Under the pieces are notes generated by a model. The model was not told the origin of the DNA, searched no databases, and saw only the letters and a program-made list of their open reading frames with translations. Below are positions 27,479 to 36,609 of a stretch of 64,000 nucleotides of DNA, piece by piece (within the stretch, counting starts at the first letter, position 1; every line of letters begins with the position of its first letter). Source of the stretch: Anthracocystis setariae (Eukaryota > Basidiomycota > Ustilaginomycetes > Ustilaginales > Ustilaginaceae); assembly GCA_928724745.1 (NCBI GenBank), contig CAKMXJ010000010.1, positions 682,001-746,000 on the forward strand, in the 5' to 3' direction. The position numbers and the translations under genes are program-made.

Positions 27479-29002
27479 ATGACCCTTTCCGAAAAGGCCG
27501 ACACCTTCTTTGCTGGCCTGACCGGCAAAGCCACTCACAGCAAGCTGGGATTCAAGCTTCTACCTTCCGACCCTGTGATCGACACTGCACGCAAGCTGGG
27601 CTTCAAAGTGGTGGAATACGATGTTGCTCCTTATCCGCTGATGACGGCGGCTTTCATTGCGGTTCGCATGCTTAGCTTCATCGTCGGCACAGCCGTGATC
27701 GCCTACTTCCTGTACCACAAAGTGGCAGTCAAGTCGCAGGCTGGCAAATGGTTTTCCATCGTCTCTCTGATCACGTCGTTCCTCGTCTGGCCGCTGCTGA
27801 CGGGCATGTCTGGAGTCATGCTTCTTGATTTCTGGCGCCCTGCGCTCGGTTTCAGGTCATCTCTGCTGGTTTGGGACATCTTCCACATTCGCACCAAGCA
27901 AGAGGTCGATTCGTGGAGCTTCGCCAGGTTCTTTGCCCAGCTCTGGACGTTCCCCAAGGAGCTCGATGATATTGCCGAACGTACTGCGGAGGAGGGATAT
28001 GAGAGGAACGCTCGCTGGGAGAACATCAAGGGTATGCCCAAAGTTGCCGTCGAGGCTGTCGCCATGTTCGGTTGCCTTTACTTCATCCCTCCCTACGAGC
28101 TCACCAAGAACATGAGCCAGCTGTCTTACCACTTGTACTGCGACATGCTCGGTCTTTGCATCCTGATGGCTCTTGCTCTGTTTGGCGATGGTCTGCTCAA
28201 GCTGCTTGGTATCCTGATCGACGTCGAGATGGCTGACATGTTCGAGAACCCGCTCGGCACTACCAACATCCGACTATTCTGGAGCCACTGGAACCGCGCC
28301 ATCGCTTCGGTCTTCCACCGTGTCATCTTTGGCGGTGGAAAGTCCAAGACTTCGATCCGCAAGAAAAAGGCGTCCGAGGCTGCCAAGAAAAAGTTTTCCC
28401 ACATGGACGGAATGTCCGAAACCGATGCTGGACACACTTCTGGTGAAGACGAACACGTGCACTCTAACGGTAAGCGCCGCGGTGGTGCCAACGGTCTCAA
28501 GCCGCTGTCGCAGGTCAACGGTCAAGCCAACCTGCGCAACCGCAACAACAACAACAAGGAGGAGAAGGAGAAGGAGAAGGCCAACGGCCACGCCAAAGGT
28601 CAAGCCAACGGTCGCGCTACTCCACCCGTCAAGAAATCGTCGTTCCTGCCCAAGGCTGCAGCTGCCATCGTCACTTTTGCCATGTCGGGTCTGTTCCACG
28701 AGCACATCACCTATTTTACACTTGGATTTGCCAACGGCGAAAACTTCTTGTTCTTCCTGGCCAACGGTGTGGCCACTGTCGCGGCTACGTGGTTTAAGAG
28801 GACCTACCCGGATGTGAACAACAAGATCCCCACCTGGCTGTCGGTTCTGATGCTGCACGTCTTTTTTGTTTCGGTGATTCCGCTGTTCTGCTCGCCTTTC
28901 ATCAAGTCAGGCTTCTTTGTTCAGCTGGAGGCGCTCCGGTACGAGTTGATGCCCGTTCGTGACAGGCCTCGCGGTAGTTTCATCTACCTGTTTGGTCAGT
29001 AA
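27479..29002 (+). CDS. Wax-synthase-type membrane-bound O-acyltransferase (MBOAT-like)
   Basis: The product has 507 residues. Multi-spanning: hydrophobic segments at about 55-85, 100-125, 190-215 and 215-250, then after residue 395 three or four more. The family block ENPLGTTNIRLFWSHWNRAI (about 255-275) matches the MxxxPLxxxSLxxFWxxRWN motif of wax synthases. The presumed active-site histidine is H407 in MSGLFHEHITYF. Between them sits an unusual ~105-residue hydrophilic insert (about 285-390) rich in Lys, Asn and Gly, including an NNNNKEEKEKEKANG run, probably a cytosolic loop. Such enzymes esterify acyl-CoA to alcohols, sterols or sugars in the ER. The ATG at 27479 sits in TCAACATGACC and an upstream in-frame ORF extension to 27242 looks like UTR. 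The substrate cannot be told from sequence. Confidence 0.8.
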   Translation: MTLSEKADTFFAGLTGKATHSKLGFKLLPSDPVIDTARKLGFKVVEYDVAPYPLMTAAFIAVRMLSFIVGTAVIAYFLYHKVAVKSQAGKWFSIVSLITSFLVWPLLTGMSGVMLLDFWRPALGFRSSLLVWDIFHIRTKQEVDSWSFARFFAQLWTFPKELDDIAERTAEEGYERNARWENIKGMPKVAVEAVAMFGCLYFIPPYELTKNMSQLSYHLYCDMLGLCILMALALFGDGLLKLLGILIDVEMADMFENPLGTTNIRLFWSHWNRAIASVFHRVIFGGGKSKTSIRKKKASEAAKKKFSHMDGMSETDAGHTSGEDEHVHSNGKRRGGANGLKPLSQVNGQANLRNRNNNNKEEKEKEKANGHAKGQANGRATPPVKKSSFLPKAAAAIVTFAMSGLFHEHITYFTLGFANGENFLFFLANGVATVAATWFKRTYPDVNNKIPTWLSVLMLHVFFVSVIPLFCSPFIKSGFFVQLEALRYELMPVRDRPRGSFIYLFGQ

Positions 29003-29792
29003 ACGTAATGCACTGCTCCTCGAATAGGTTTCTCTTTGCCACCTTGTTTGGATCTCTATCCTTCCTTGTCTCAGTATTCTGTTGCTTTCGTCATGATCGA
29101 CTCGATCGATTCACTCGTTTTCGTTCTTTTGTTGTATACTGGTATGTTTGTGACGGTGTGGTGTGGTGTGGTGTGGTATGGTTTGGTGTGTTTCTGTTCA
29201 ATGTTCAAGGCAGGAGGTGTGACAGTGGATCGGGGATGGTAGGCTGGAGGAAAAGTAGCGCGTAGGCTCGCGTTATGGGGGAAATGGCGGTAACCGCACG
29301 GCACAGTACAGTACAGCAGTGCGATCGCCAAGTCGGATAGAGAGGAGGATTTGCGAGGTGCGTTTCCAGATTGCATGAGGATACAGTATATAGTTTGGTC
29401 AACCGCGCAACTGAGCTACAATTTTGTTTTGTTTTGTTTTGTTTTGTTTTTCTTCTTTAGGCTGCCTTCCCTATTTAGGCACCAAGGCAGCGCTCGCTTA
29501 AGCTCCGTTTGGAAAGGCAGGAATGGGCGCTTGGTCGCGTGTGTGATTGCTTGATTTGACCCGCTGCAAGTTTGAAAGCGCCACAGCGTTCTGAATCGAA
29601 AATAACAGTGGTAGTGTAGTAGAGTAACAGAACAGTGGGAGTGAAATGGGGAAACTTGCCTTTGCCATCACAGCTGTCACTCCAATAACTCGTGCTCCTC
29701 GCTCGCCTCCTTTTACCTTGCTCTCTTCATCTTGTCTTCTCTCCCCACCTATCCTCTTCATCATCGTAGTAGCTGTTGTCCGGATTGTTATC
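29003..29792. other. Intergenic, same-strand spacer
   Basis: Contains GGTGT-rich sequence at about 29155-29185, a GTACAGTACAG motif at about 29302-29319 and a TTTTG pentanucleotide array at 29422-29451. No gene recognised. Confidence 0.5.
29422..29451. repeat. (TTTTG)n microsatellite
   Basis: Five to six TTTTG units in the spacer upstream of the GPI-type protein gene. Confidence 0.85.
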
Positions 29793-30377
29793 ATGGTTTA
29801 CTCGTCCAAAACGCTCGTCGCAGCAGCGGTGATGATGGTGCTCGCTGCCTCCGCTGGAACCTCGGCCGAAGTGGAGCGAAGGGATGGATCCACAATCACA
29901 GTGCAAACAACGCAATTCAACCCGGCCATCACCAACCAAGGTGGAACCACCAACGCAGCCGGAACATTCAACGTCTCGCCCTTAGCCACCTCCACCTCGT
30001 ACGAATTCCAAACACTGCAGCAAACAACCACGTTCAACGTCATCCCGGCCGCCACGCAGGCCGCACAGGGAGGAGGAGGCGGCAACAGCACCACAACAAA
30101 CACAAGCATCTTTGGCGATCCCAACCCAAGCACAAGCTATGCTTCCACTGTCACCATCACCGCGCCAACATCCACGATGAGCATCAACACCATCACCACC
30201 GCCACAAGCGCCACGGCGAGCTCCACCCTAACTGGCGTAGTCACCGCAAGCAACGGTCTACCCAGCTTATATGGCCAGTCGGCAAACTCCGCCACCCCGC
30301 CAGGTCTATCCCTTCTCACCCCGGCTATAGCCATCCTCCTCTTCACAGCCTTCATGGGCGCCGCCGTCGTCCTCTAA
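29793..30377 (+). CDS. Ser/Thr-rich secreted protein, predicted GPI anchor
   Basis: The product has 194 residues. Residues 1-25 form a signal peptide (MVYSSKTLVAAAVMM then a VLAAS core, ending TSA). The mature part starts with EVERRDGS, which includes a possible RR processing site. The middle is extremely Thr/Ser/Asn/Gln-rich with a short Gly run near 90, a composition typical of O-mannosylated cell-wall proteins. The last ~20 residues are hydrophobic (PAIAILLFTAFMGAAVVL) and follow a small-residue site (SANSATPPG), matching a GPI-attachment signal. The frame is open upstream to 29646, but the ATG at 29793 gives the signal peptide, so it was chosen. No enzymatic domain is seen; a structural or adhesive surface role is inferred. 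Confidence 0.7.
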   Translation: MVYSSKTLVAAAVMMVLAASAGTSAEVERRDGSTITVQTTQFNPAITNQGGTTNAAGTFNVSPLATSTSYEFQTLQQTTTFNVIPAATQAAQGGGGGNSTTTNTSIFGDPNPSTSYASTVTITAPTSTMSINTITTATSATASSTLTGVVTASNGLPSLYGQSANSATPPGLSLLTPAIAILLFTAFMGAAVVL

Positions 30378-30691
30378 CCAAATCTCCTCACGTCAAACAC
30401 AAACACAAACACACACACACACACACACAACCCGCTCTTTTATACCTTACACTCACCCGCCATTCGATTTCTTCTATCCCCCCCACTCCCACTCCGTGGA
30501 ATCCCCCCGCTTTATCCTTAATACCCCTTTTGACCTCTGCTTATCGCCTCCGCCTCGGATCGTCTGGATCGCACCGTCGTAATCATAATACACACTCTTT
30601 CTTTCGCTAGTCACACTGAACCTCACAGACAACGAGAGAGTGACGCAGGTCTATTAAGTCTATTTCCCTTTCTACGATGGCTACCACCGGA
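30378..30691. other. Convergent spacer with CA repeat
   Basis: Between the GPI-type gene and SLY41. A CA-rich microsatellite lies at about 30396-30429; the rest is pyrimidine-rich 3' UTR-like sequence. Confidence 0.6.
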
Positions 30692-32251
30692 TCAAGTCTC
30701 CTTATCACTATCTGGAGGACTTGGTAACGACTTTGTCGGGTCCTTGATGTAGCTCTTGTTATTGGCATTGGGAGGCGTAGCTCGGAGCATTGAGTCGGGT
30801 ACGTCGTTCCAGCCGCCGACGTTCTTGGGAGGGACGTAGGTGGACCTCTTGGGTGGTGGCGCATGCGGTTGTTGTGGTGCAAATTGGTGTCTTTGATGCA
30901 CACCGTCCCACATGGTGGCACTAGTTGTTGATGACGACGAGGTGAGCGGAAGGAGGCCCGGTTGGAGCGTTTCGGCGTGCTGCTTGCGCACAGCCTTCTT
31001 CTCTCCCTTGGACACGTCGTCCTTGGTCTTGGAATCATTGTACATGTAGAGTCCGTAAAAAGTGAGTGCGATGCCGAACCACTGGAGCAACGACACGGAC
31101 TGGCGGAACCAGATGATGGCTAGCACAATGACGAACACGCGCTTCAGCAACGAGGCGATCGAGTAGGTCACTGGCGATACCATGGAAAGCACGTTGAACG
31201 CCAGCATGTTCTGAGCGAAATGCACGAGCCCATTGCACAGCAGCAGCCACAGCACCAGCATGCCACGATGCTGCGGCCATGCATCACTGGCACTCCAGCT
31301 CGGGTTCGACATGATGGCCGATCCATCGTAAAACAACGCCATAGGCACCATCAGAACGATACTGCAAGCGGACGAGTAGAAGAGGATGTTGATCTTGTCC
31401 ATCTTCTCCGAGTCGGTTCCAGGGATACCAGCATCCTTGTCGCCCTTGCGCAGCAGCTTCTTGGAGTAGATGTTCTGCGCCACAAACACAAAGGTGGAAG
31501 CGAGCGCGGCGGAGAAGCCGACGATGTCGTCTGCGTTGAAGGCGAAGCCGGTACATGCCATCATGACTCCCATGGTGAGCGGGAAAAGCGAGAGGTAGGT
31601 CTGCGCCGAATAGGTGACGTTGAAGAGGTAAGTGTAGCTCAACACGGTGAAGAGCGGCGACAGCGCCTTGATGGTGTGTACGGTGGCGACAGGTACTCTG
31701 GATATGGCGAGCGACGAGAGTGCTTGGCCGAGGACGTTAAAAAAAGCAAGTTGACCCACTTCGGCCACGCGAGACAAGGATGGCTTGACGAGACGAGTGA
31801 GGGCGCGCTCACCAAGCAAGCGACGCGATGCGCAAATGGCACAGCACACGTTGACAAAGACAAAGTGGATCAAAGTGAGTGTGACGGGATACGGAAATGC
31901 CGGTGGACGGGTGGCGGGCAGACCGGGATCGCTGTTGTTGCCCTTGGACAGGAGCGATTTGGAAGTGTTGGAAGAGAGCGACGAGGAGGTGTACCACGCC
32001 AGACAACCGAGCACAAAGAAAAGGGTGGAGCGAGAAGGAGCGACGGCCTGCTCCCATGATTTGGATTGTGTGTGTGAGGTGCCGTCCGCAGAAGTGGAGC
32101 GTTTAAAGAGACGCGGACGGTGCATACTTGGTTTCGGCTTATCTGTCGAGGATGTCCATGGCGACAATGTAGGTAGCGCCGAGTTGGAAGAGGACAAAGA
32201 GGACACGGCCTCCAGCGCGCGCGATCTAACGCCTGATAGGGCTGCGTACAT
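30692..32251 (-). CDS. SLY41: SLY41-type triose-phosphate/nucleotide-sugar transporter family protein
   Basis: The product has 519 residues. An N-terminal hydrophilic ~75 residues precede ten hydrophobic segments of the drug/metabolite transporter fold (about residues 77-405). Family blocks are the entry WYTSSSLSSNTSKSLL, the central VATVHTIKALSPLFTVLSYTYLFN, NIYSKKLLRK, and SIASLLKRVFVIVLAIIWF. The combination matches yeast Sly41, an ER/Golgi membrane protein that suppresses loss of Ypt1. The C-terminal ~110 residues are hydrophilic and low-complexity (His, Pro, Gln-rich) and end in SDKET. There is no intron. It is divergent from the UBE2J-type gene and convergent with the GPI-type gene. The real cargo is not known. 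Confidence 0.85.
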   Translation of the reverse strand: MYAALSGVRSRALEAVSSLSSSNSALPTLSPWTSSTDKPKPSMHRPRLFKRSTSADGTSHTQSKSWEQAVAPSRSTLFFVLGCLAWYTSSSLSSNTSKSLLSKGNNSDPGLPATRPPAFPYPVTLTLIHFVFVNVCCAICASRRLLGERALTRLVKPSLSRVAEVGQLAFFNVLGQALSSLAISRVPVATVHTIKALSPLFTVLSYTYLFNVTYSAQTYLSLFPLTMGVMMACTGFAFNADDIVGFSAALASTFVFVAQNIYSKKLLRKGDKDAGIPGTDSEKMDKINILFYSSACSIVLMVPMALFYDGSAIMSNPSWSASDAWPQHRGMLVLWLLLCNGLVHFAQNMLAFNVLSMVSPVTYSIASLLKRVFVIVLAIIWFRQSVSLLQWFGIALTFYGLYMYNDSKTKDDVSKGEKKAVRKQHAETLQPGLLPLTSSSSTTSATMWDGVHQRHQFAPQQPHAPPPKRSTYVPPKNVGGWNDVPDSMLRATPPNANNKSYIKDPTKSLPSPPDSDKET

Positions 32252-32704
32252 GTTTGACGCGTTGCCTTTTGAAACCGAGGTGGGCCACCGGACCTTTGCT
32301 GTCTTTGAGATGGTGGTGAAGCAAACCGATGAATTGGGTGGCCATGGTGGGGTTTGGGCGTTGCGTGCGAAACGTGGAGGATTTGCTTAAAATTGAATGA
32401 AACATTTGTTGTGTGAGTGATTTCCCAAATTAAATCTCAAAAACAAAAACTCTGTGGATTTCGGCTGATGCAGTGCTGTGCTGTACGACTGTCCTTAAAA
32501 TGACGCCGAGCTTGTTGTGATTAACCAGGCGCAGTCGAAGGCGGGGACGGGGGACGGGACGCGCTGCATAATTTCATTTCGAATAATGTTGTTGTTACAG
32601 CGTCAGATAGCACAATGAATGTTTAATTGCAGTTGGCGCACACGCCGTCGTCGTATGTGTTAAGAAAGCGTTCCAACGTGGAAGGTCGTATTCGTCCCCA
32701 CAGC

Positions 32705-32763
<59 letters not shown>

Positions 32764-32906
32764 CTGCCACTAACCTTGCTATGGCCTCCCTCTCTCCCAC
32801 CACGCTCACATACAGCAACACAAGTCAGAGCTTACACGATACACAGATTCGCCCAACGATCCAGTACGATACGGCGCTGTCCCCTGATATGGACTAAGCC
32901 CTCGAT
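32252..32906. other. Divergent promoter region (SLY41 / E2) with CA repeat
   Basis: About 650 nt. Dominated by the CA array at 32707-32761; a CTGTGCTGTAC motif lies near 32473. No gene recognised. Confidence 0.5.
32707..32761. repeat. (CA)27 microsatellite
   Basis: About 27 uninterrupted CA units ending 146 nt before the start codon of the E2 gene, hence in its promoter or 5' UTR. Confidence 0.95.
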
Positions 32907-33869
32907 ATGGCCACCACCTCTTCGCACAACAAAAAGTCGTCGGCGGTCAAGCGCATCCTCTCGGAAGCGCGCGAACTGTGCCAAGACCGATCGAACCTGT
33001 ACACGGCCGCGCCTTTGGAAGACAACATGTTTGAATGGCACTTTACGCTGCGCGGACCCGTCAACACCGAATTCGCCACCGGTCTGTACCACGGCCGCAT
33101 CGTCTTGCCAGCCGAATACCCGATGCGTCCGCCGAATCTGATGCTGTTGACGCCCAACGGTCGCTTCGAACTCAACAAGAAGATCTGCCTCACGTTTACG
33201 GGCTTCCACGAGGAGATGTGGCAGCCGGCGTGGGGGATCAGGACCGCCTTGTTGGGGTTGCAGACGTTTATGACGGCCAAAGCGGAAGCGGCGGTGGGGA
33301 TCGGTGCGTTGGATTATCCGGTTCAGGCGAGAGAAAAGTTGGCGGCCGAGTCGAGGAAGTGGAGGTGCGATGTATGTGACAAGACTACGCTCGAGATGCT
33401 ACCAGATCCGGACGAGCCACTGGAGCATAGGCAGGAAGCCTTGCCAGAGGGATTGCAGGTCGATCTAAACGCCAAGTCGCATAAGGCACAGCAGGAGGCG
33501 ATCTCACCCGCAGATTCACATTCTCCTGGAGCCGACTCTACTCCTACAGAGGGTTCAAGCCATGCTGATACCGTCGTAACGCTGTCCCCCCAGGAGAAGC
33601 TAGCATCAGAAGCACCGGCAATTCCGAACATCGACAGTGCCCAGGATGGACCCACTTCAATCACCGCATCACCACCTTCAACTTCGGCTCTACGTCCTCG
33701 CCCTGTCTCCAATGCTCCCACGGCCCCAACCACAACTTTGTCTTCAACGGCAGTGCCGACAAATCTACCCTCTGTCTCAGCAATCGAGCAGAAGCTCGCC
33801 TTGATCGACAACTGCATCAAAGCTCTAGGCATCCTCGTCGCTCTTCTCATCTTCAAACGCCTCATTTAA
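32907..33869 (+). CDS. Tail-anchored ubiquitin-conjugating enzyme, UBE2J type
   Basis: The product has 320 residues. The UBC fold covers about 10-165. The active-site cysteine is C94 in NKKICLTFTGFHEEMWQPAW, a signature of the UBE2J1/Ubc6 branch, which lacks the usual HPN motif; the ATALLGLQTFM-like helix follows. After about 165 a long Ser/Pro/Thr-rich spacer leads to a C-terminal hydrophobic segment (about 303-320, ALGILVALLIF) that would anchor the enzyme in the ER membrane. It therefore likely serves ER-associated degradation together with ER RING ligases. The ATG at 32907 is preceded by an in-frame stop shortly upstream (TAA at 32895-32897), which supports it. The KICLTFTGFHEE wording is closer to UBE2J1 than to yeast Ubc6. 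Confidence 0.88.
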   Translation: MATTSSHNKKSSAVKRILSEARELCQDRSNLYTAAPLEDNMFEWHFTLRGPVNTEFATGLYHGRIVLPAEYPMRPPNLMLLTPNGRFELNKKICLTFTGFHEEMWQPAWGIRTALLGLQTFMTAKAEAAVGIGALDYPVQAREKLAAESRKWRCDVCDKTTLEMLPDPDEPLEHRQEALPEGLQVDLNAKSHKAQQEAISPADSHSPGADSTPTEGSSHADTVVTLSPQEKLASEAPAIPNIDSAQDGPTSITASPPSTSALRPRPVSNAPTAPTTTLSSTAVPTNLPSVSAIEQKLALIDNCIKALGILVALLIFKRLI

Positions 33870-34033
33870 AGCACTTTCCCCTTGCGTCAGTCACCCTCCT
33901 TTTTTCGCATCGTCTCAGCATCATTCTCCATCTCTGTCTTTTCTTTCTTTCTTTCGTTCTTTCTTTTGCATCGCACCAATCGCATTGTTCTTCACACGTC
34001 CCCGAGTTGTTACATTTTCCCAACCAAGCTGTG

Positions 34034-35524
34034 TTATGTGGCTCGAGACTGGACAAACTCGTAGAAGCTGCGCGGGAGGAAGCCGACTCTGTCAGCGCCA
34101 GTGGCGGTGTTGTGCAGCTGGGTGCGGATTTCGTCGTGGGTGAGGCGGTAGATTTCGACTTGGTGGAAGGGTGGTTGGAAGGAGATGCGGAAGACTGGAA
34201 GCGGGTGGGCAGCGTGGCTTTCTGGCGGTGAGTCTGTCTTGGATGCAAGGTGGGTGGTGATGGTGGAGCGGATGAAGGTGAGGATTTGATTTCCGAAGCC
34301 TAGGCTATTTTTGGGTTCCCATACCGAGGTTTCTCGTATCACCGGATTACCCGCATTGTCGAAGCGACCGGCGATGGGTTGGCCTGCTCTGACCATTCGC
34401 GGGATGCGAAGCGTCTCGAACTCCTGATGCATCGTCAGCATTCCGTGGTAGTCGCGAAAGCCCACAACGATCTTACCGATGCCGAGCAGGTAGCTTTGCA
34501 GGAAGAACTTGAGCAGCTTGCGTTCGAATTTGTCCTGGTCGTTCAGCGCCTTGGTCGCATTGCGCTGCAACGGCGTCATCTGCATCGACGTTTTGAGTTC
34601 CACGAGTTCGTCACGCCCAGTGGTGCGGTTGGGTTGCACGGCGTCAGTTTCTCCGCCGATGATAAGCCGGTTTTCGCCAAGTTTGGTTTTCACCACTTGG
34701 CACCATTGGATGTTGGTATTGACATCGCCGGACCATCCGGGCGGGGGCGGGACGACACTATCGCGGCGTGCGATAGGATGGAAGCGGTCCGAGACTTGCG
34801 ACGCTGAGTCCACAGTGCAGTAGCTTTCAAACGCGTAGCCGTAGTACGAGAAACGTTGCATGGTAGCATCCGCTTCCTTCTTCTGTTTTTCGACTTTGTC
34901 CGCGGTAGAGGTGTATTCTTCCAGGTAGAGCGTGCCGTCGAGCATCATTGCGTTGAGTTGGAAAGCGTCCGGAAACCTGACGTCGGGTGTCTGGTCATAG
35001 GCGGTGCAGATCTTGGTAATGATGCCTCTCCATGTCACGACATCGGCGCGTTTTCTCTCCTGATCAATTTCATCCCGTTCGGTTGGCGAGCTGGCGGATT
35101 CGGTCCGATGCTGCAACGCAGCCACAAGAGCGTCGAGGTGTTCGGCGACACTGTCATCGCGTTGGATGTAACGTTCAAAGCCGTAGTTCAGATCGGCACC
35201 AAACACTGGAGGAGCACGAATTTGTTTTGGATGTCGATTTTCGTAGGGAGGAGGACCGCGGTAGTACTTTTTGCTGCGATCGTCATGCCATTGCTTGCGA
35301 TCTGCGTCCATGGAGAAAGAGCATAGTGGTGCAGGTTGCTGGAATGCTGGCTGTGCAGAGAAGGGTGAGGCAGATGAGCCAGTTAGGACGCGAGGATGAT
35401 TGAGTGTGCCTATGACTCGTTCGCTCGGCATGGTATCGATGTTGGTGGTGGGTGCCGGCCGCTTCAGGGGCGGTTCCCCATCCGGTGCATCGAGACGCCT
35501 TTTATCTGGCATGATTTGGGGCAA
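34034..35524 (-). CDS. RAI1: RAI1/DXO family decapping nuclease
   Basis: The product has 496 residues. Family motifs are in order: the N-terminal arginine/tyrosine block (YYRGPPPYEN, about 87-96), GFERYIQRDDSVAEHLDALVAAL (115-137), VTWRGIITKIC (163-173), the catalytic acidic block DGTLYLEE (196-203), GETDAV (291-296) and ELKTS (309-313). These supply the Glu/Asp/Lys residues that bind two divalent metals. RAI1 binds and stimulates the 5'-3' exonuclease Rat1 in the nucleus and removes incomplete caps from RNA. The first ~70 residues are a low-complexity Pro/Ser-rich extension carrying a basic patch; a start at the internal Met5 is possible. The stop lies 165 nt from the E2 gene, in convergent orientation. 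Confidence 0.93.
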   Translation of the reverse strand: MPQIMPDKRRLDAPDGEPPLKRPAPTTNIDTMPSERVIGTLNHPRVLTGSSASPFSAQPAFQQPAPLCSFSMDADRKQWHDDRSKKYYRGPPPYENRHPKQIRAPPVFGADLNYGFERYIQRDDSVAEHLDALVAALQHRTESASSPTERDEIDQERKRADVVTWRGIITKICTAYDQTPDVRFPDAFQLNAMMLDGTLYLEEYTSTADKVEKQKKEADATMQRFSYYGYAFESYCTVDSASQVSDRFHPIARRDSVVPPPPGWSGDVNTNIQWCQVVKTKLGENRLIIGGETDAVQPNRTTGRDELVELKTSMQMTPLQRNATKALNDQDKFERKLLKFFLQSYLLGIGKIVVGFRDYHGMLTMHQEFETLRIPRMVRAGQPIAGRFDNAGNPVIRETSVWEPKNSLGFGNQILTFIRSTITTHLASKTDSPPESHAAHPLPVFRISFQPPFHQVEIYRLTHDEIRTQLHNTATGADRVGFLPRSFYEFVQSRAT

Positions 35525-35882
35525 CTCCGTGTAGCTGGGCGCACGAAAGCGCAGGATTCAGCACGGCACAAATGCGCATGTGTACATTTGCGCAGCTTTG
35601 AAGCTTTCAAAGCGATGTCAAGATGGTCGAGGTAAGCCGTGTTTTCGTAGTGTGACAGGTTGGAGTCAGTAGTGCGTCTGTGCTGATGACTTTTGGAGCC
35701 GCCTTTTTTTCTCGCATTTCCTTTTTTTGACATGAATTTCAACACACTTAACTACTCTCGCTTTCTTTCGGCGTCTTTTTCTCTTCACAGTCGATGAAAG
35801 TACACTTTTTTTTTTTTTTTTTTTTTTTTTTCTTTCAGGGTCCACGTACGCATTTGCCATTTCTTTCTGCCTCGCCGAACGA
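35525..35882. other. Same-strand spacer with homopolymer
   Basis: Between GNA1 and RAI1 (both on the minus strand). It contains a 26-nt T run at 35806-35831; otherwise nothing is recognised. Confidence 0.6.
35806..35831. repeat. Poly-T homopolymer, 26 nt
   Basis: T run 52 nt beyond the GNA1 stop codon (on the minus strand an A run in the 3' UTR region). Confidence 0.9.
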
Positions 35883-36609
35883 TTAACAGATCCTCTTGGC
35901 CATTTGAAGACCGCTGTACGAAAACCCGCACTTCTCGTAGAAGGCTGTACCCATGCAAGCAATGCAGTAGTAAAGGAGAACAACCGGAGGCGCTCCAAAT
36001 GAGAGAAGTGTCAGTCTACCTATCTGTACTGTGATGCCGCGTTGTAGGAACCTCTCCTGAACACTTACGCTTCTTGTCATCGCTGCAGTTGAGGATAATG
36101 TTGCTGCAGCCTTTGGACTCTGCGATTTTCATCACGGTCTGAACAATGATCTTGCCTAGACCCTTGCTGTGAAGTCTTGTGTCGACGACGATATCCTCGA
36201 CATGACCGACGCGTGTCAAACCACGGAAGAATTTGAGCTCGACCACGACGGTGCCCATAGCGACGATTCGGTCCGTGTCTTTCGAGACAATAACGATGGG
36301 GTAGTAGGTTCCGTTGGCAGCGACCATGGCGTCGAATCGTTCTTTCCATGCTGCCTCTCCGAGATCCGGTGTCTCTACCAGGCATTCCAGCACTTGAACA
36401 AAGCCGCGACTGTAATCTGACGATGCCAGTGGGCGCATCTGGGCACAACGAGATTGCTAGGGCATCAGCTTGTTGAACTAATTTCTGGATGGGACTCGGA
36501 AGGGAGCTCGACTCACCACGTAGTCATCGCTGAGCGACGCAAGGCAATCTTTCGGGATGTCATCGGCGGCGAACGCCAGTTGCAGCGAGTTGTGCTGGAC
36601 TGAAGGCAT
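35883..36609 (-). CDS. GNA1: Glucosamine-6-phosphate N-acetyltransferase, three exons
   Basis: Exons 36517-36609, 36069-36438 and 35883-35944, with introns of 78 nt (GTGAGT...CAG, phase 0) and 124 nt (GTAAGT...CAG, phase 1). Product 174 residues, the normal GNA1 size. Exon 2 carries the GNAT fold: LRPLASSDY-type entry (MRPLASSDYSRGF), IVMGT-type strand (RIVAMGTVVVELKF), GHVEDIVVDTRLHSKGLGK with the acetyl-CoA-binding R/Q-x-x-G-x-G/A loop, and IILNCSDDKK. Exon 3 supplies FYEKCGFSYSGLQMAKRIC, the typical C-terminal end. The enzyme acetylates glucosamine-6-phosphate in the cytosol on the route to UDP-GlcNAc and chitin. The first and last exons are too small to show as ORFs on their own; the splice model is supported by frame and by the family alignment at both junctions. 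Confidence 0.9.

Noticed and set aside
31220..32059. 279-residue plus-strand ORF opposite SLY41
   Set aside because: Antisense to a clear transporter; Gly/Glu/Arg-rich with no motif.
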